Positions 46,447 to 57,649 of a stretch of DNA of 64,000 nt are shown piece by piece. The notes under the pieces are model-generated. The model searched no databases. It was given only the letters and a program-made list of their open reading frames with translations, and was not told the DNA's origin. A program made the translations under genes and the position numbers. Source of the DNA: Porphyrobacter sp. ULC335 (GTDB lineage Bacteria > Pseudomonadota > Alphaproteobacteria > Sphingomonadales > Sphingomonadaceae); contig NZ_CP078091.1 in the NCBI RefSeq assembly GCF_025917005.1, positions 2,976,001-3,040,000 on the forward strand, given 5' to 3'. How positions within the stretch are numbered: position 1 is the stretch's first letter; every line of letters begins with the position of its first letter.

Positions 46447-47907
46447 TCAACCCTCGGCCACGTCCCGCACGAACTGGTCGAGCAGGCGCACGCCATAGCC
46501 GGTTGCGCCCTTCTCCCACGTCTGGCCGGGCTTGTTCGACCAGACCATGCCCGCGATGTCGAGGTGCGCCCAGGGCGTGCCGTTCTTGATGAAACGCTGG
46601 ATGAACTGCGCCGCGGTGATCGAGCCGCCTTCGCGCGGGCCGACGTTCTTCATGTCGGCGATCGGCGAATCGATCAGCTTGTCGTAATTTGGGCCGAGCG
46701 GCATCCGCCACAGCTTGTCACCGCTGGTCGCGCCCGCTGCCGTCAGCTGCGCGGCGAGCGTGTCGTCATTGGCGAACATCCCGCCATATTCGTTGCCCAG
46801 CGAGATGATCATCGCGCCCGTCAGCGTGGCGAGATCGACGATCCGCGCCGCGTCATATTGCTCCTGCGCCCAGTGGAGCGCATCGCCCAGCACCAGCCGC
46901 CCTTCGGCATCGGTGTTGAGCACTTCGACCGTCTGGCCGCTCATGGTGGTGACGACATCGCCGGGGCGCTGTGCCTTGCCGTCGGGCATATTCTCGACGA
47001 GGCCCATCACGCCGATCACGTTGGCCTTGGCCTTGCGCGTGACCAGCGCGAGCATCGCGCCCGCAACCGCGCCAGCGCCGCCCATGTCCCACTTCATGTC
47101 TTCCATGCCCGGCGGCGGCTTCAGGGAAATGCCGCCGGTGTCGAAGGTGACGCCCTTGCCGACGAATACGGTGGGCTTGTCGCCCGGAGTGCCGCCGTTC
47201 CAGCGGATCGCGAGGAGCTTCGATTCGCGCTCCGATCCCAGACCCACGCCAACCAGTGCGCCCATGCCGAGTGCGGTCATCTCCGCTTCGCCCAGCACGG
47301 TGATTTCCGCGCCGGTGCCGGCAAAGGCTTCCTCGCAGGCGGTGACGAAGGTGGCAGGGTAGATGATGTTGGCCGGTTCGGTCACGAGCCCGCGGGTGAA
47401 TTCCACGCCCTTGGCCACGGCTGCCTCGCGCTCCCAAGCGGCTTCGGTGCCCTCGGGCACTCCGGTGACGTGGACGGTGGTCAGCGAGGGACGCTTATCG
47501 GCGGCGAGCTTTGTGCGATACTTGTCATGCCGCCAGGCGCGCAGGCGCAGGCCGAGCAGCACGGCAGCGGCCTCATTCGCCGAAAGGCCGGCGTGCGCCA
47601 GATCGAGCACCATCGCGGTCTCGCCCGAGACGAGGAATCTGGCGGTCAGCGCCGCGCCCGCACGCTCGCAATTGGCGCGGCGATCGGCGGCATCCGCCTC
47701 GCCCGCACCTGCCAGAGCAATCCGCTTCACCGCGCCGTCGACGTTGGCAAAGCCTTCGAAAACCTGCGCGGCCCGCCCGCCAAAGCGCGATGCTGCTGCA
47801 CCTTCGACCAGCGCGGTGTCGATACCGGCCAACCCCGCTCCCTGATTGACCACCCGCGCATAGAGGCGGACGTCAGACGGCGGGGTGGCGGTGAAATGGA
47901 TCTGCAT
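46447..47907 (-). CDS. pepA: leucyl aminopeptidase (M17)
   Basis: A 486-residue dizinc cytosolic aminopeptidase. The family signature NTDAEGRLVLGDAL is intact, as are VGKGVTFDTGGISLKP (catalytic lysine and metal Asp), KWDMGGAGAV and the C-terminal GATGYGVRLLDQFV. PepA also binds DNA in some species. The ATG at 47907 gives MQIHFTATPPSDVRL; longer in-frame extension overlaps the lptD promoter region. It probably leads the DUF2256 and holC genes. Confidence 0.96.
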   Translation of the reverse strand: MQIHFTATPPSDVRLYARVVNQGAGLAGIDTALVEGAAASRFGGRAAQVFEGFANVDGAVKRIALAGAGEADAADRRANCERAGAALTARFLVSGETAMVLDLAHAGLSANEAAAVLLGLRLRAWRHDKYRTKLAADKRPSLTTVHVTGVPEGTEAAWEREAAVAKGVEFTRGLVTEPANIIYPATFVTACEEAFAGTGAEITVLGEAEMTALGMGALVGVGLGSERESKLLAIRWNGGTPGDKPTVFVGKGVTFDTGGISLKPPPGMEDMKWDMGGAGAVAGAMLALVTRKAKANVIGVMGLVENMPDGKAQRPGDVVTTMSGQTVEVLNTDAEGRLVLGDALHWAQEQYDAARIVDLATLTGAMIISLGNEYGGMFANDDTLAAQLTAAGATSGDKLWRMPLGPNYDKLIDSPIADMKNVGPREGGSITAAQFIQRFIKNGTPWAHLDIAGMVWSNKPGQTWEKGATGYGVRLLDQFVRDVAEG

Positions 47908-48029
47908 GGGAACTCCGAAGGACACGGCAAGCCGCGGCTGGCAGGGCGCATTTGGCCTGCGACAAACCGCGTATGCCGAGGGTGCAATGGCGATTGCGAT
48001 TAGGCGCGAGCGGTGCAATAGGCAAGGCC

Positions 48030-50306
48030 ATGTCGGGAGGCTCGCCAGTCGCACCGCGCAATATTGCGCGCCCTGCCCAGCGCTTCCCGGCGCGGGGATT
48101 GGCATCCCCGTTTGCCCTCGCCCTGCTGCTCGCCGGTGCCGCCGCACCGCTCGCCGCGCAGGAGCAACCGGCGCCGGCAGCACCCGCCCCCGCCGCCGCC
48201 GCAACCCAGATCGAATTCGAGGCGACTGAACTCAGCTACAATAATGAAAACGAGACCGTCACCGCGCGCGGCAATGTGCTGCTGCGGTCCGAAGACCGCT
48301 CGGTGCGGGCTGACGAGGTTACGTGGGACCGCAAGACCGGCCAGATCATCGCCACCGGCAATATCCGGCTGGTGGACGAGGCGGGCAACCAGCTGTTCAC
48401 CGATCAGGTCGAGCTGACCGAACAGTTCGATACCGGCGCGATGAGCGAATTGCTGATCGCCTTGCGCGCGGGCGGGCGGCTCGCCGCACGCTCGGCGACG
48501 CGCGATGCGGATGGCTCGGCTGTGTTGAACGATGCCGCCTACACCGCCTGCCCCGTCACCGATGCCGAAGGCTGCGCGGCCGATCCCAGCTGGCGCATCA
48601 CGGCCGAGCGGGTGGTCTATAACCAGAAGGCGAGCACCATCCAGTTTACGGGCGCCATGCTCGAATTGTTCGGCGCGCGCATCCTGCCGCTGCCGGGTCT
48701 GGGCCTGCGCACCGATGGCAAGGGCGCGAGCGGCTTTCTGGTCCCCGATGTCCGCATCACGCAGGTCAACGGGCTGGAGCTATCCGGCGAGTATTACTGG
48801 CGCATGGCGGACAACCGCGATCTGACGCTGGGTGCCTATGTCTTTTCCAACGTCGCCCCGATGGCCAGCGCCAAGTGGCGGCACCTTACCGACAAGGGTG
48901 CCTACCAGATCACCGGCTACGGCACTTTCAGCGACCGCCTGACCGATTTCACCGGCGCGGAAAGTTTCCAGAGCGATCCGCGCGGCTATCTTGACGCCAA
49001 TGGCCGCTTCCAGTTTTCGCCCGACTGGAGCCTGACCGGATCGCTCCGCCTTGCGAGCGACCGCACGTTCCTGCGCCGCTATGATCTCAGCCGCGATGAC
49101 CGGCTGCGTTCGACCATCAATCTGGAGCGGATCACCGATCTCTCCTATTTCTCCATCGCCGGCTGGGCGACGCAGACGCTGCGCCTCAATGCCGATCAGG
49201 GACAGGTGCCGCTCGCCCTGCCCGCCATCGATTATCGCCAGAAGCTCGCCAACAAGGTGCTGGGCGGGAACCTCATGTTCCAGGCCAACAGCCTCGCCCT
49301 GCTGCGCAATGACGGACAGGACACGCAACGCGCCTTTGCCGGGGCGCAGTGGGATCTGAAGCGGCTGACCGGCATGGGTCAGGTCGTCACGCTGACCGCG
49401 CTGGTGCGCGGCGACGTTTACAACTCCAACAATGTCGATGCGACGACCACGCCCAGCTACCGCGGCACCGAAGGCTGGACGACGCGCGGCATTGCCACCG
49501 CGGCCATCGATATCGAATGGCCTTTCGTCGGGCAGGCGTTCGGCGGCACGCAGGTGTTCAAACCACGCGTGCAATTCGTCGCCAGTCCCAAGGTGCGCAA
49601 CCTTGCCGTTCCCAACGAAGACGCGCGCGCCATCGACCTTGAGGATTCGAACCTCTTCGCGCTCAACCGCTTCCCCGGATATGACCGGGTCGAGGATGGC
49701 AGCCGGGTCACCTGGGGGATCGACTGGGAATTGCAGCGTCCCGGCTGGCGGATCAAATCGACGATCGGGCAGTCCTTCCGCCTCGAAGCGGTCGAGCCCG
49801 GCCTGTTCCCCGAAGGCACCGGCCTGTCCGAACGCGTCACCGATTTCGTCGGCCGCACCGAAGTGCGCTTCCGCAATCTCGTCCAGTTCACCCACCGCTT
49901 CCGGCTCGACAAGGATAGCTTCGCGATCCGCCGCAACGAGATCGACGCGGCGATCGGTTCGCGGCGCACCTATCTCGAAGTCGGCTACCTGCGCCTGAAC
50001 CGCGACATTGCCACGGTCGAGGATCTGCGCGACCGCGAGGAACTGCGCGCCGCGGCCCGTGTGGCGATCGGACGCAAGTGGTCCATGTTCGGATCGGGCG
50101 TGTTCAACCTGACCGACCGCGAAGAGGACCCGGTGTTCCAGCCCGACGGCTTCCAGCCCATCCGCACCCGGCTCGGCGTGGCCTATTCGGATGATTGCAT
50201 CGAATTTGGCGCGACCTGGCGGCGCGACTTCATCGACGCGGGCGATGCGCGGCGCGGCAACGCGTTCCAGTTGTTCTTCGCGGTGCGCAATCTTGGCTTC
50301 CGGTAA
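48030..50306 (+). CDS. lptD: LPS assembly outer-membrane protein LptD
   Basis: A protein of about 758 residues that inserts lipopolysaccharide into the outer membrane with LptE. A signal peptide (SPFALALLLAGAAAPLAAQ) is followed by an OstA/LptA-like jellyroll (IEFEATELSYNNENETVTARGNVLLRSEDRSVRADEV) and a long beta-barrel ending in FFAVRNLGFR with a terminal aromatic/basic pair. Cysteines in YTACPVTDAEGC and YSDDCIEF are in the right places for inter-domain disulfides. The start is uncertain: I use ATG 48030, just ahead of the signal; the frame is open to 47952. It heads lptD-surA-pdxA-rsmA. Confidence 0.95.
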   Translation: MSGGSPVAPRNIARPAQRFPARGLASPFALALLLAGAAAPLAAQEQPAPAAPAPAAAATQIEFEATELSYNNENETVTARGNVLLRSEDRSVRADEVTWDRKTGQIIATGNIRLVDEAGNQLFTDQVELTEQFDTGAMSELLIALRAGGRLAARSATRDADGSAVLNDAAYTACPVTDAEGCAADPSWRITAERVVYNQKASTIQFTGAMLELFGARILPLPGLGLRTDGKGASGFLVPDVRITQVNGLELSGEYYWRMADNRDLTLGAYVFSNVAPMASAKWRHLTDKGAYQITGYGTFSDRLTDFTGAESFQSDPRGYLDANGRFQFSPDWSLTGSLRLASDRTFLRRYDLSRDDRLRSTINLERITDLSYFSIAGWATQTLRLNADQGQVPLALPAIDYRQKLANKVLGGNLMFQANSLALLRNDGQDTQRAFAGAQWDLKRLTGMGQVVTLTALVRGDVYNSNNVDATTTPSYRGTEGWTTRGIATAAIDIEWPFVGQAFGGTQVFKPRVQFVASPKVRNLAVPNEDARAIDLEDSNLFALNRFPGYDRVEDGSRVTWGIDWELQRPGWRIKSTIGQSFRLEAVEPGLFPEGTGLSERVTDFVGRTEVRFRNLVQFTHRFRLDKDSFAIRRNEIDAAIGSRRTYLEVGYLRLNRDIATVEDLRDREELRAAARVAIGRKWSMFGSGVFNLTDREEDPVFQPDGFQPIRTRLGVAYSDDCIEFGATWRRDFIDAGDARRGNAFQLFFAVRNLGFR

Positions 50307-50503
50307 GGCCGGAAGTTTGCCCGTCCGAATCGCGCGCGCGAATTGGCACCGGCGCGAAATCGTTCTAAGGGCAGCGCTCAGAAGCGCGAGCCGCGCCTGC
50401 GGGATCAGTCCAGGCTCAGCTTCCGTTCAGCCGATCAGGCTAAACGGCTGACCATTGCGTGAGGGGTCGCGCGGTTTTTTGGCCATAAGGCGGGATTGAA
50501 CAA

Positions 50504-51877
50504 GTGAGTGTGAAGCTGTTGAACAAGGCGCTATTTGCCAGAACCGGAACCGCACTGGCGGTGGCCGGCATGATCGGCCTTGCGCTGACTCCGGTTGCCG
50601 CTCCGGCGCAGACCGTGGCCGTTCCCACGGCCGAGAACCCGTTCGGCCTGCCCGAGGACATCACCCTGTTCAATCAGGCCGATCCCAACAAGCGGACCGC
50701 CAAGGCGATCGTCAACGGCTACGTCATCACCGGCACCGAGATTGATCAGCGCGTGGCGCTGGTCACCGCCGCATCCGAGGCACCGGTCGCCGAAGACGAA
50801 CTGCTGCGCCTGCGGGTGCAGGTGCTGCGCAACCTGATCGACGAAACACTCAAGATCCAGGCCGCGGAAGCCGCCGAACTCGAAGTGAAGCGCGAGGAAG
50901 TCGAACAGACTTACGCGCAGTTGGCCGGTCAGAACTTCGCGGGCGACACCAAGAAGATGGACGCCTATCTTGAGTCCATCGGCTCGTCGGCCGCCTCGCT
51001 CAAGCGCCAGATCGAAGGCGAAGTGGCGTGGGAGAACCTCCTGCGCCGCAACATCATGCCCTTCGTCAACGTGTCGGCCGAAGAGGTGAACGATTCGCTC
51101 AAGCGCATGAACGAAGCCAAGGGCACGGACGAATATCGAGTCGGCGAGATTTTCCTGTCCGCCACCACGGAAAACCGCGCCACCGTTCTCGCCAATGCGC
51201 AGGCGATCATGCAGCAATTGCAGCAGGGCGGCAGCTTTGTTGCCTATGCGCGCCAGTATTCCGAAGCGAGCAGTGCAGTGGTCGGCGGCGATCTCGGCTG
51301 GCTGCGGATCGGGCAACTCCCGCCGCAGCTGGGCGCAGCGCTGCGCACCATGCAGGCGGGGCAGCTTCAGGGTCCGCTCGAAATTCCGGGCGGCTTCTCG
51401 ATTATCTACCTGATCAACAAGCGCCAGGTGCTGATGGCCGATCCGAACGAAGCGCTGCTCAGCCTCAAGCAGATCTCGATCAGCTTCGCGCCCGGCGTCA
51501 CGCAGGAACAGGCCGAAGCGCGGGTCAACGAATTCGGTGCCTTCATCGAAGGACTGCGCGGGTGCGGTGATGTGGATGCGGGTGCCGCGGCAATCGGCGC
51601 CGAAGTGGTCTCGAACGACCAGATCAAGGCGGCGAACCTGCCCGAACAGCTGCGCGGGATCATCCTCAACCTCCAGATCGGGCAGGCCACCCCGCCCTTC
51701 GGCGGCATTCAGGAAGGCGTCCGCGTTCTGATGCTGTGCGGCCGGGACGATCCCAAGGATTCGGGCGCACCAACCTTCGCGGCGGTGATGGACCAGATCG
51801 AGCAGGAGCGCGTCAACAAGCGCGCCCAGCGCTTCCTGCGCGACCTGCGCAACGACGCCTATATCGAGTACAATTGA
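50504..51877 (+). CDS. surA: periplasmic peptidyl-prolyl isomerase / chaperone SurA
   Basis: A 457-residue chaperone for outer-membrane protein folding. It has a signal peptide (GTALAVAGMIGLALTPVAAPAQT), a SurA_N-type segment (AIVNGYVITGTEIDQRV... about 67-185), a parvulin domain (EYRVGEIFLSA...GGDLGWLRIGQLPPQL, about 205-310) and a degenerate second domain. It starts at GTG, 197 nt after lptD; that gap contains no gene and only a weak TCAGCCG/CGGCTGA dyad. It is coupled to pdxA. Confidence 0.92.
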   Translation: MSVKLLNKALFARTGTALAVAGMIGLALTPVAAPAQTVAVPTAENPFGLPEDITLFNQADPNKRTAKAIVNGYVITGTEIDQRVALVTAASEAPVAEDELLRLRVQVLRNLIDETLKIQAAEAAELEVKREEVEQTYAQLAGQNFAGDTKKMDAYLESIGSSAASLKRQIEGEVAWENLLRRNIMPFVNVSAEEVNDSLKRMNEAKGTDEYRVGEIFLSATTENRATVLANAQAIMQQLQQGGSFVAYARQYSEASSAVVGGDLGWLRIGQLPPQLGAALRTMQAGQLQGPLEIPGGFSIIYLINKRQVLMADPNEALLSLKQISISFAPGVTQEQAEARVNEFGAFIEGLRGCGDVDAGAAAIGAEVVSNDQIKAANLPEQLRGIILNLQIGQATPPFGGIQEGVRVLMLCGRDDPKDSGAPTFAAVMDQIEQERVNKRAQRFLRDLRNDAYIEYN

Positions 51878-52893
51878 CGCCGCTTTCTGCCCCTCTGGCA
51901 ATCACGCTCGGCGATCCGGCGGGCATTGGCCCGGAAGTGATCCTCGGCGCATGGATGCGGCTGCGGGCGGAGCGGCGGGCACCGCCGGCCTTCGTGGTCG
52001 GCGGCCCGCAATTGCTGCGCGCGACAGCCGAAGCCTTGAAGATCGACTGCCCGATCGTGCCGATTGCCGATCCGTCCGAAGCAATCTTCGCCTCTGCCGT
52101 AGGATTGCCGGTTTTGGCGGGGCTTGATGGTGCCTTGACCCCCTCCAGACCCTCTCCAGAGGGCGCTAGCCTCGCGTTAGCCTCGCTCAAATGGGGGGCA
52201 AAATTCGCGCTTTCCGAGGTGGCTGTAGGGCTGGTGACCGCTCCGGTCGCCAAATCCGCGCTGGCAGGGATCGGTTGGGATTATCCCGGACAGACCGAAT
52301 TCCTCGCCGATGCCTGCGGGCGGCCCTATCGCGACGCGGTGATGATGCTGGCAGGGCCAAGCCTGCGCACGGTGCCGCTGACCGTCCACGTCGCGCTGGC
52401 CGAAGTGCCGGGGCTGCTTTCGGCGGATCTCATCATGCATAAGGCGCGCATCGTCGCGGGAGGATTGCGCAGCGATTTCGGTATCTTGCAGCCCAGACTT
52501 GCGATTGCGGCGCTGAACCCGCACGCCGGCGAAGGCGGCCAGTTCGGGGACGAAGATGCACGCATCATCGCTCCTGCCATCGCCGCCTTGCAAGCCGAGG
52601 GGATCGCCGCTTTCGGCCCCGTCCCCGGCGACGCGCTGTTCACGCCAAGGGCGCGCCAAGGCTATGACGCGGCGCTGTGCATGTATCACGATCAAGCGCT
52701 TATCCCGTTGAAAGCGCTGGAGTTTGACGAAGGCGTGAACGTGACGCTGGGCCTGCCGATCATCCGCACCTCGCCCGATCACGGCACCGCCTTCGATATC
52801 GCGGGCAAGGGCCTCGCCGATCCGGGCGCGATGGCTGCGGCAATCGTGATGGCGGCAGAAATGGCGGCGGCGCGGGCAGCGGCGCATGGCTGA
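51874..52893 (+). CDS. pdxA: 4-hydroxythreonine-4-phosphate dehydrogenase
   Basis: A 339-residue enzyme of the DXP-dependent pyridoxal phosphate pathway. Motifs are [15 protein letters not shown] at the N-terminus, the metal ligands in [20 protein letters not shown] and [13 protein letters not shown], and the C-terminal [13 protein letters not shown]. The TTG start at 51874 overlaps the surA stop (TTGA) and begins the family N-terminus; the order surA-pdxA-rsmA matches E. coli. Confidence 0.96.
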   Translation: MTPLSAPLAITLGDPAGIGPEVILGAWMRLRAERRAPPAFVVGGPQLLRATAEALKIDCPIVPIADPSEAIFASAVGLPVLAGLDGALTPSRPSPEGASLALASLKWGAKFALSEVAVGLVTAPVAKSALAGIGWDYPGQTEFLADACGRPYRDAVMMLAGPSLRTVPLTVHVALAEVPGLLSADLIMHKARIVAGGLRSDFGILQPRLAIAALNPHAGEGGQFGDEDARIIAPAIAALQAEGIAAFGPVPGDALFTPRARQGYDAALCMYHDQALIPLKALEFDEGVNVTLGLPIIRTSPDHGTAFDIAGKGLADPGAMAAAIVMAAEMAAARAAAHG

Positions 52894-53710
52894 TCTTCCG
52901 CCGATACGCGAAGTTATTCAACGCCATAACCTCGCCGCATCCAAGGCGCTGGGGCAGAACTTTCTGCTGGACGAACAATTGCTCGCCCGGATTGCCGCGC
53001 TGCCGGGCGACCTGTCCGGCGCGCAGGTGCTCGAAGTCGGCCCCGGCCCCGGCGGCCTGACCCGCGCCCTGCTCCGCGCCGGAGCGAACGTCACCGCGAT
53101 CGAGATGGACCGCCGCTGCCTCCCCGCACTGGCGGAACTGGGTGAGAGCTTTCCCGGACAACTCACTGTTATCGAAGGCGATGCCCTCAAGCTCGATCAC
53201 AACGCCTTGATGGGCGACACGCCGTTCCACGTGCTTTCGAACCTGCCCTACAACGTCGGCACCGCGTTGTTCGTGCGCTGGTTATCGGGCGAGGCATGGC
53301 CGCCCCTGTGGCAATCCCTCACCCTGATGTTCCAGCGCGAGGTCGCTGACCGCATCGTCGCCGATGCAGGGGATGATGCCTATGGCCGCCTCGCCGTGCT
53401 CGCCCAGTGGCGCGCCGAGGCCCGGCTCGCGATGAAAGTGCACCGCAGCGCCTTCACCCCGCCCCCCAAGGTGATGAGCGCAATTGTCCATGTAACACCC
53501 TCCGCGATGCCGGAAGGCGTCTCGGCCCGGATGCTGGAGCGCCTCACCGAAGCGGCCTTCGGCCAGCGCCGCAAAATGCTGCGCCAGAGCCTCAAGGGCG
53601 TGCCGGGCGCGCTGGAGGCACTCGCGACGCTCGGGATTGACGAGACGCGGCGGGCCGAGACGGTGAGCGTGGCGGAGTTTGTCAGCCTGGCGCGGGCGCT
53701 GTCAGCCTAG
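52886..53710 (+). CDS. rsmA: 16S rRNA dimethyladenosine transferase
   Basis: A 274-residue SAM-dependent methyltransferase that dimethylates two adjacent adenosines near the 3' end of 16S rRNA. Motif I is [16 protein letters not shown], the acidic motif II is VTAIEMDRR, and the catalytic NLPY motif reads [20 protein letters not shown] at the N-terminus is typical. It overlaps pdxA by 8 nt and the convergent DUF3703 gene by 9 nt. Confidence 0.97.
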   Translation: MADLPPIREVIQRHNLAASKALGQNFLLDEQLLARIAALPGDLSGAQVLEVGPGPGGLTRALLRAGANVTAIEMDRRCLPALAELGESFPGQLTVIEGDALKLDHNALMGDTPFHVLSNLPYNVGTALFVRWLSGEAWPPLWQSLTLMFQREVADRIVADAGDDAYGRLAVLAQWRAEARLAMKVHRSAFTPPPKVMSAIVHVTPSAMPEGVSARMLERLTEAAFGQRRKMLRQSLKGVPGALEALATLGIDETRRAETVSVAEFVSLARALSA

Positions 53711-54121
53711 CAGGATCACGATAGCTGCGACCGAGGCTGCAACGGCAAACCTTTGGCCGACATCTGACCAAACGTTGTAGCCTGCGAGTTCGATCGCCAG
53801 ATCCCCTTGCAGGGGCATCGGCTGGACTGGACTGACATTGGCGCCGCCAGAATTGCCCTTGGGCAGCCAGCCGACGAGCCAGAACAACGGCGATCCGATG
53901 AGGCGGGTGATCTGGCCCGCAGCCTCGCGGCGATCACCTGTCTTGCGCGCAATTCGCAGCATGGCCCAGTGTGAACGCAAGTGCCGCAGCAGCCATCGCT
54001 GGCCAAGGATATGCGACCGTTCCAGTTCGGCGAAGGCTAGCGCAAAATCATCCTGCCGTTCGGCCACTGCCGCACGCGACATTGCCTGTTCGAAAAGAAC
54101 CTTTACGCGCTTGCCGTCCAC
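53702..54121 (-). CDS. DUF3703 domain protein
   Basis: A 139-residue protein with the DUF3703 blocks: [50 protein letters not shown], then [25 protein letters not shown]. The C-terminus [13 protein letters not shown] is hydrophobic and may be a membrane tail. It starts with GTG preceded by GGAGG and ends overlapping rsmA on the other strand. Function unknown. Confidence 0.82.
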   Translation of the reverse strand: MDGKRVKVLFEQAMSRAAVAERQDDFALAFAELERSHILGQRWLLRHLRSHWAMLRIARKTGDRREAAGQITRLIGSPLFWLVGWLPKGNSGGANVSPVQPMPLQGDLAIELAGYNVWSDVGQRFAVAASVAAIVILLG

Positions 54122-54205
54122 ACTGTCCTCCCCATGCGACGAGGGCAGAGCCTATCCTGAAAAGCTGGCTTGCCACCAGACCCTCCAGCGAACCGGTACC
54201 CCGCC

Positions 54206-56329
54206 TCAGCCGCCCTTCTTGCGCAAGCGCCAAGCATGCAGCAACGGCTCAGTGTAGCCGCTCGGCTGTTCCACGCCCTTGAAGATCAGTTCCTTCGCCG
54301 CGCTGAAGGCCGCGCCGTTCTCGTTGCCCGTCAGCGGCTCATAGAGCGGGTCGCCCGCGTTCTGCGCGTCGACCTTGGCGGCCATGCGGGCGAGGCTGTC
54401 CATCACCTGCGCCTCGGTGATCACCCCGTGCAGCAGCCAGTTGGCAATGTGCTGCGAGGAGATGCGCAAGGTGGCGCGGTCTTCCATCAGGCCGACATCG
54501 TTGATGTCAGGCACCTTGGAACAGCCGACGCCCTGATCGACCCAGCGCACCACATAGCCGAGCAGGCCTTGGCAGTTGTTGTCGAGCTCCTCGCGGATTT
54601 CCTCCTCCGACCAGTTCGCGCCCTCGGCCAGCGGGATCGCCAGCAGCGCGTCGAGCCCGGCGGGTTCGGGAAGTTCCTTCTGGACGTCGAACACATTGAT
54701 CTGGTGGTAATGCAGCGCGTGGAGCGTCGCGGCCGTGGGTGACGGCACCCATGCGGTGTTCGCGCCCGCCTTCAGGTGACCGATCTTCTCCACCATCATC
54801 TGCCCCATCAGATCGGGCGCGGCCCACATGCCCTTGCCGATCTGTGCCTTGCCCGACAGGCCGTGCTTGAGGCCGATGAAGACGTTGCGCGCCTCGTAGG
54901 CTTTGAGCCAGTCGCTCCCCTTCATAGCGCCCTTGCGCAGCATCGGCCCCGCCCGCATCGAAGTATGGATTTCATCGCCGGTGCGGTCGAGGAAGCCGGT
55001 GTTGATGAACACGATCCGGTCGCGCACCGCGTGGATGCAGGCGGCAAGGTTGGCCGAAGTGCGACGCTCCTCGTCCATCACGCCGACCTTGATCGTGTGG
55101 CGTGGGAGCTTGAGCAAATCCTCAACCGCGTCGAACAGATCATTGGTAAAGGCGCATTCTTCCGGCCCGTGCATCTTGGGCTTGACGATGTAGATCGAAC
55201 CGCAGCGCGAGTTGCCGAACTTGCCGTGGCCTTCGACGTCGAGCGTGGAGATCGCCGAGGTGAAGACCGCGTCCATGATGCCTTCGGGGATCTCGCTGCC
55301 ATCGGGCAGGCGGATCGCCGGGTTGGTCATCAGGTGGCCGACATTACGCACGAACATCAGGCTGCGGCCCTTGAGGGTCTGCGTGGCGCCATCGGTGGCG
55401 GTGTAGGTCTTGTCTCCCGCCAGCGTGCGGGTGAGGGTCTTGCCGCCCTTTGCGAAGCTCTCCGACAGGTCCCCGCGGATGATGCCGAGCCAGTTGGTAT
55501 AGGCGAGCAGCTTGTCCTCGGCATCGACCGCCGCGACCGAATCCTCGCAATCGGCGATGGTGGTGAGTGCGGATTCGACCATGATGTCGGCGATACCAGC
55601 GGGATCGTTCCGGCCGATGGGGTGGTTGCGATCGACAACGAGTTCGACGTGCAGGCCGTTGTGGCGGAGCAGCACAGAGTTGTCGGTGCGGCCGACAACC
55701 TCCTCGCCGCCTTGGCATCCAAACAGGCTCAGCTGTGCAAACAGGTCATCCAGCGATGACGCCTCAAGTTCGTGCCAGTCGCATTGTGCGATCGGGATCA
55801 CCTGATCAAGAAACGCCTTCGCCGCCGCGATCACCGCCGCCCCGCGTTCCTCGTCATACCCACCCGGTCGTGCGGCAGGCGCATCAAGCGCGTCAGTGCC
55901 ATAAAGGGCATCATAGAGGCTCCCCCAGCGCGCATTGGCGGCGTTGAGGAGGAAGCGGGCGTTGAGGATCGGCACCACCAGCTGCGGGCCGGCCATCGTC
56001 GCGATCTCGGGGTCGACGTTCTGGGTGCCGATCTGGAAGTCGCCCGGCTCGGAGACGAGGTAACCGATTTCGGTCAGGAACGCCTTGTAGGCCGCCGCAT
56101 CATGCGGCTTTCCCGCGCGCTCGATATGCCAAGCGTCGATCTGCGCCTGCAACGCATCGCGCTTGGCTAGCAGCGCGCGGTTGCGCGGTGCAAATTCGGC
56201 GAGCAGCGCGGCAAAGCCCTGCCAGAACGCGTCCACATTCCGACCGAGCGGCGCAAGCACCTCGTTTTCAAGCAATCCGGCGAGCCGGGAATCGACGCTC
56301 AAGCCGGCGCGGGTGGTCATGTCAGTCAT
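54206..56329 (-). CDS. glcB: malate synthase G
   Basis: A 707-residue enzyme that condenses glyoxylate with acetyl-CoA to malate. The isoform G layout is clear: [11 protein letters not shown] near residue 90, the catalytic core [15 protein letters not shown] and [15 protein letters not shown], the [13 protein letters not shown] segment, and the C-terminal [17 protein letters not shown] with Asp as the general base. Length is typical of form G. The ATG at 56329 ([10 protein letters not shown]) is preferred. No isocitrate lyase gene is in the window, so glyoxylate may come from elsewhere. Confidence 0.96.
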   Translation of the reverse strand: MTDMTTRAGLSVDSRLAGLLENEVLAPLGRNVDAFWQGFAALLAEFAPRNRALLAKRDALQAQIDAWHIERAGKPHDAAAYKAFLTEIGYLVSEPGDFQIGTQNVDPEIATMAGPQLVVPILNARFLLNAANARWGSLYDALYGTDALDAPAARPGGYDEERGAAVIAAAKAFLDQVIPIAQCDWHELEASSLDDLFAQLSLFGCQGGEEVVGRTDNSVLLRHNGLHVELVVDRNHPIGRNDPAGIADIMVESALTTIADCEDSVAAVDAEDKLLAYTNWLGIIRGDLSESFAKGGKTLTRTLAGDKTYTATDGATQTLKGRSLMFVRNVGHLMTNPAIRLPDGSEIPEGIMDAVFTSAISTLDVEGHGKFGNSRCGSIYIVKPKMHGPEECAFTNDLFDAVEDLLKLPRHTIKVGVMDEERRTSANLAACIHAVRDRIVFINTGFLDRTGDEIHTSMRAGPMLRKGAMKGSDWLKAYEARNVFIGLKHGLSGKAQIGKGMWAAPDLMGQMMVEKIGHLKAGANTAWVPSPTAATLHALHYHQINVFDVQKELPEPAGLDALLAIPLAEGANWSEEEIREELDNNCQGLLGYVVRWVDQGVGCSKVPDINDVGLMEDRATLRISSQHIANWLLHGVITEAQVMDSLARMAAKVDAQNAGDPLYEPLTGNENGAAFSAAKELIFKGVEQPSGYTEPLLHAWRLRKKGG

Positions 56330-56458
56330 GGGTGTCCTCGTGGTTTGGATCAACCTGGGGAGGAGAGGACAAGGGCAGTGTTCGGGCCGCCCTATGGCAA
56401 AGGGTAGAGCCGTTTGCAACGGCTTGGCCCCGCGCGCACACACGGCTAGAGGGAGGAC

Positions 56459-57649
56459 ATGGACGGGACCTCGGGTATGATCGACAGCGCAGCCATGCTG
56501 GCGCAGGTGCAGGCGTGGAGCGCGATCAACACCGGGACCGCGAATCTCGCCGGGCTGGCCGCGCAGGCCGATGCCTTGGCGCAGGCCTTTGCGGTGCTGC
56601 CCGGTACCGTCGAACTGGTCGATCCCGCTCCGGTCACCGCAATTGCCGCCGATGGCAGCGCCTTCGACAAACCCCACGGGCGGCATCTGGTCGTCCGCGT
56701 GCGTCCGCAGGCCAACCGCCGCATCCTGCTGACCGGCCATATGGACACGGTTTTCCCCGTAGATCACCCCTTCCAGCGCCAGTCGTGGCTCGACGGCGAG
56801 ACGCTGAACGGGCCGGGCGTGGCCGACATGAAGGGCGGTATCGCGGTGATGCTCCACGCGCTGATGGCGTTCGAGCAGACTGCCGCCGCGAGCGCGCTAG
56901 GCTATGATGTGCTGATCAATTCCGACGAGGAGACCGGCTCGCTCGCCAGCGCCGCGCTGATTGCCGAGCTTGCGGCGGGTAAGCTTGCCGCGCTGACCTA
57001 CGAGCCCGCCGCCCTGCCCGATGGCACGTTGGCGCATGAACGCGGCGGCACCGGCAACTACTCGATCACCATCACCGGCAAGTCCGCCCATGCCGGACGC
57101 AACCCGCACGAGGGCCGCAATGCGATTGTTGCAGCGGCCGATCTGATCCTGCGATTAAAGGCGTTGGAGACCGGCGAAATCACCATCAACCCTGCCAAGC
57201 TTGAAGGCGGCGCGGCGAACAATGTCGTCCCCGATCACGCGGTGCTGCGCTTCAATGTGCGGCCCAAAACAGTAGAGGCGGGCGCGGCGTTCGATCACGC
57301 CCTCACCCACCTGCTGATCGACATCCAGACCGCGCATCAGGTTGCCACGCACCGCCACGGCGGCGTCACCCGCCCGCCCAAGAAGGTGGACGCTCATGCC
57401 CAGCGCCTGTTTGAACTTGTGCGCGCATGCGGGGCGGAGCTTGGGCAGGACATCCGTTGGCAGGCCACCGGCGGCGTGTGCGATGGTAACAACATCGCGG
57501 CCTGCGGCGTCCCTGTGGTCGACACCATGGGCGTGCGCGGCGGCGCAATCCATTCACCGGACGAATATCTGATCGTCCGCAGCCTTGCTGAACGCGCGCA
57601 TCTTTCCGCCCGCGTTATCGAACGCCTTGCTCAAGGAGCCCTGTCTTGA
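56459..57649 (+). CDS. M20 family metallo-hydrolase heading the ast operon
   Basis: A 396-residue dizinc amidohydrolase of the M20/ArgE/carboxypeptidase G2 type. [11 protein letters not shown] carries the first metal histidine and Asp; [15 protein letters not shown] the bridging Asp; INSDEETGS the catalytic and metal glutamates. The dimerisation domain with [16 protein letters not shown] follows. Its stop overlaps astA (TTGA). As astE is absent here, it may remove succinate from N-succinylglutamate in its place; that is inference. ATG 56459 or 56477 could be the start. Confidence 0.88.
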   Translation: MDGTSGMIDSAAMLAQVQAWSAINTGTANLAGLAAQADALAQAFAVLPGTVELVDPAPVTAIAADGSAFDKPHGRHLVVRVRPQANRRILLTGHMDTVFPVDHPFQRQSWLDGETLNGPGVADMKGGIAVMLHALMAFEQTAAASALGYDVLINSDEETGSLASAALIAELAAGKLAALTYEPAALPDGTLAHERGGTGNYSITITGKSAHAGRNPHEGRNAIVAAADLILRLKALETGEITINPAKLEGGAANNVVPDHAVLRFNVRPKTVEAGAAFDHALTHLLIDIQTAHQVATHRHGGVTRPPKKVDAHAQRLFELVRACGAELGQDIRWQATGGVCDGNNIAACGVPVVDTMGVRGGAIHSPDEYLIVRSLAERAHLSARVIERLAQGALS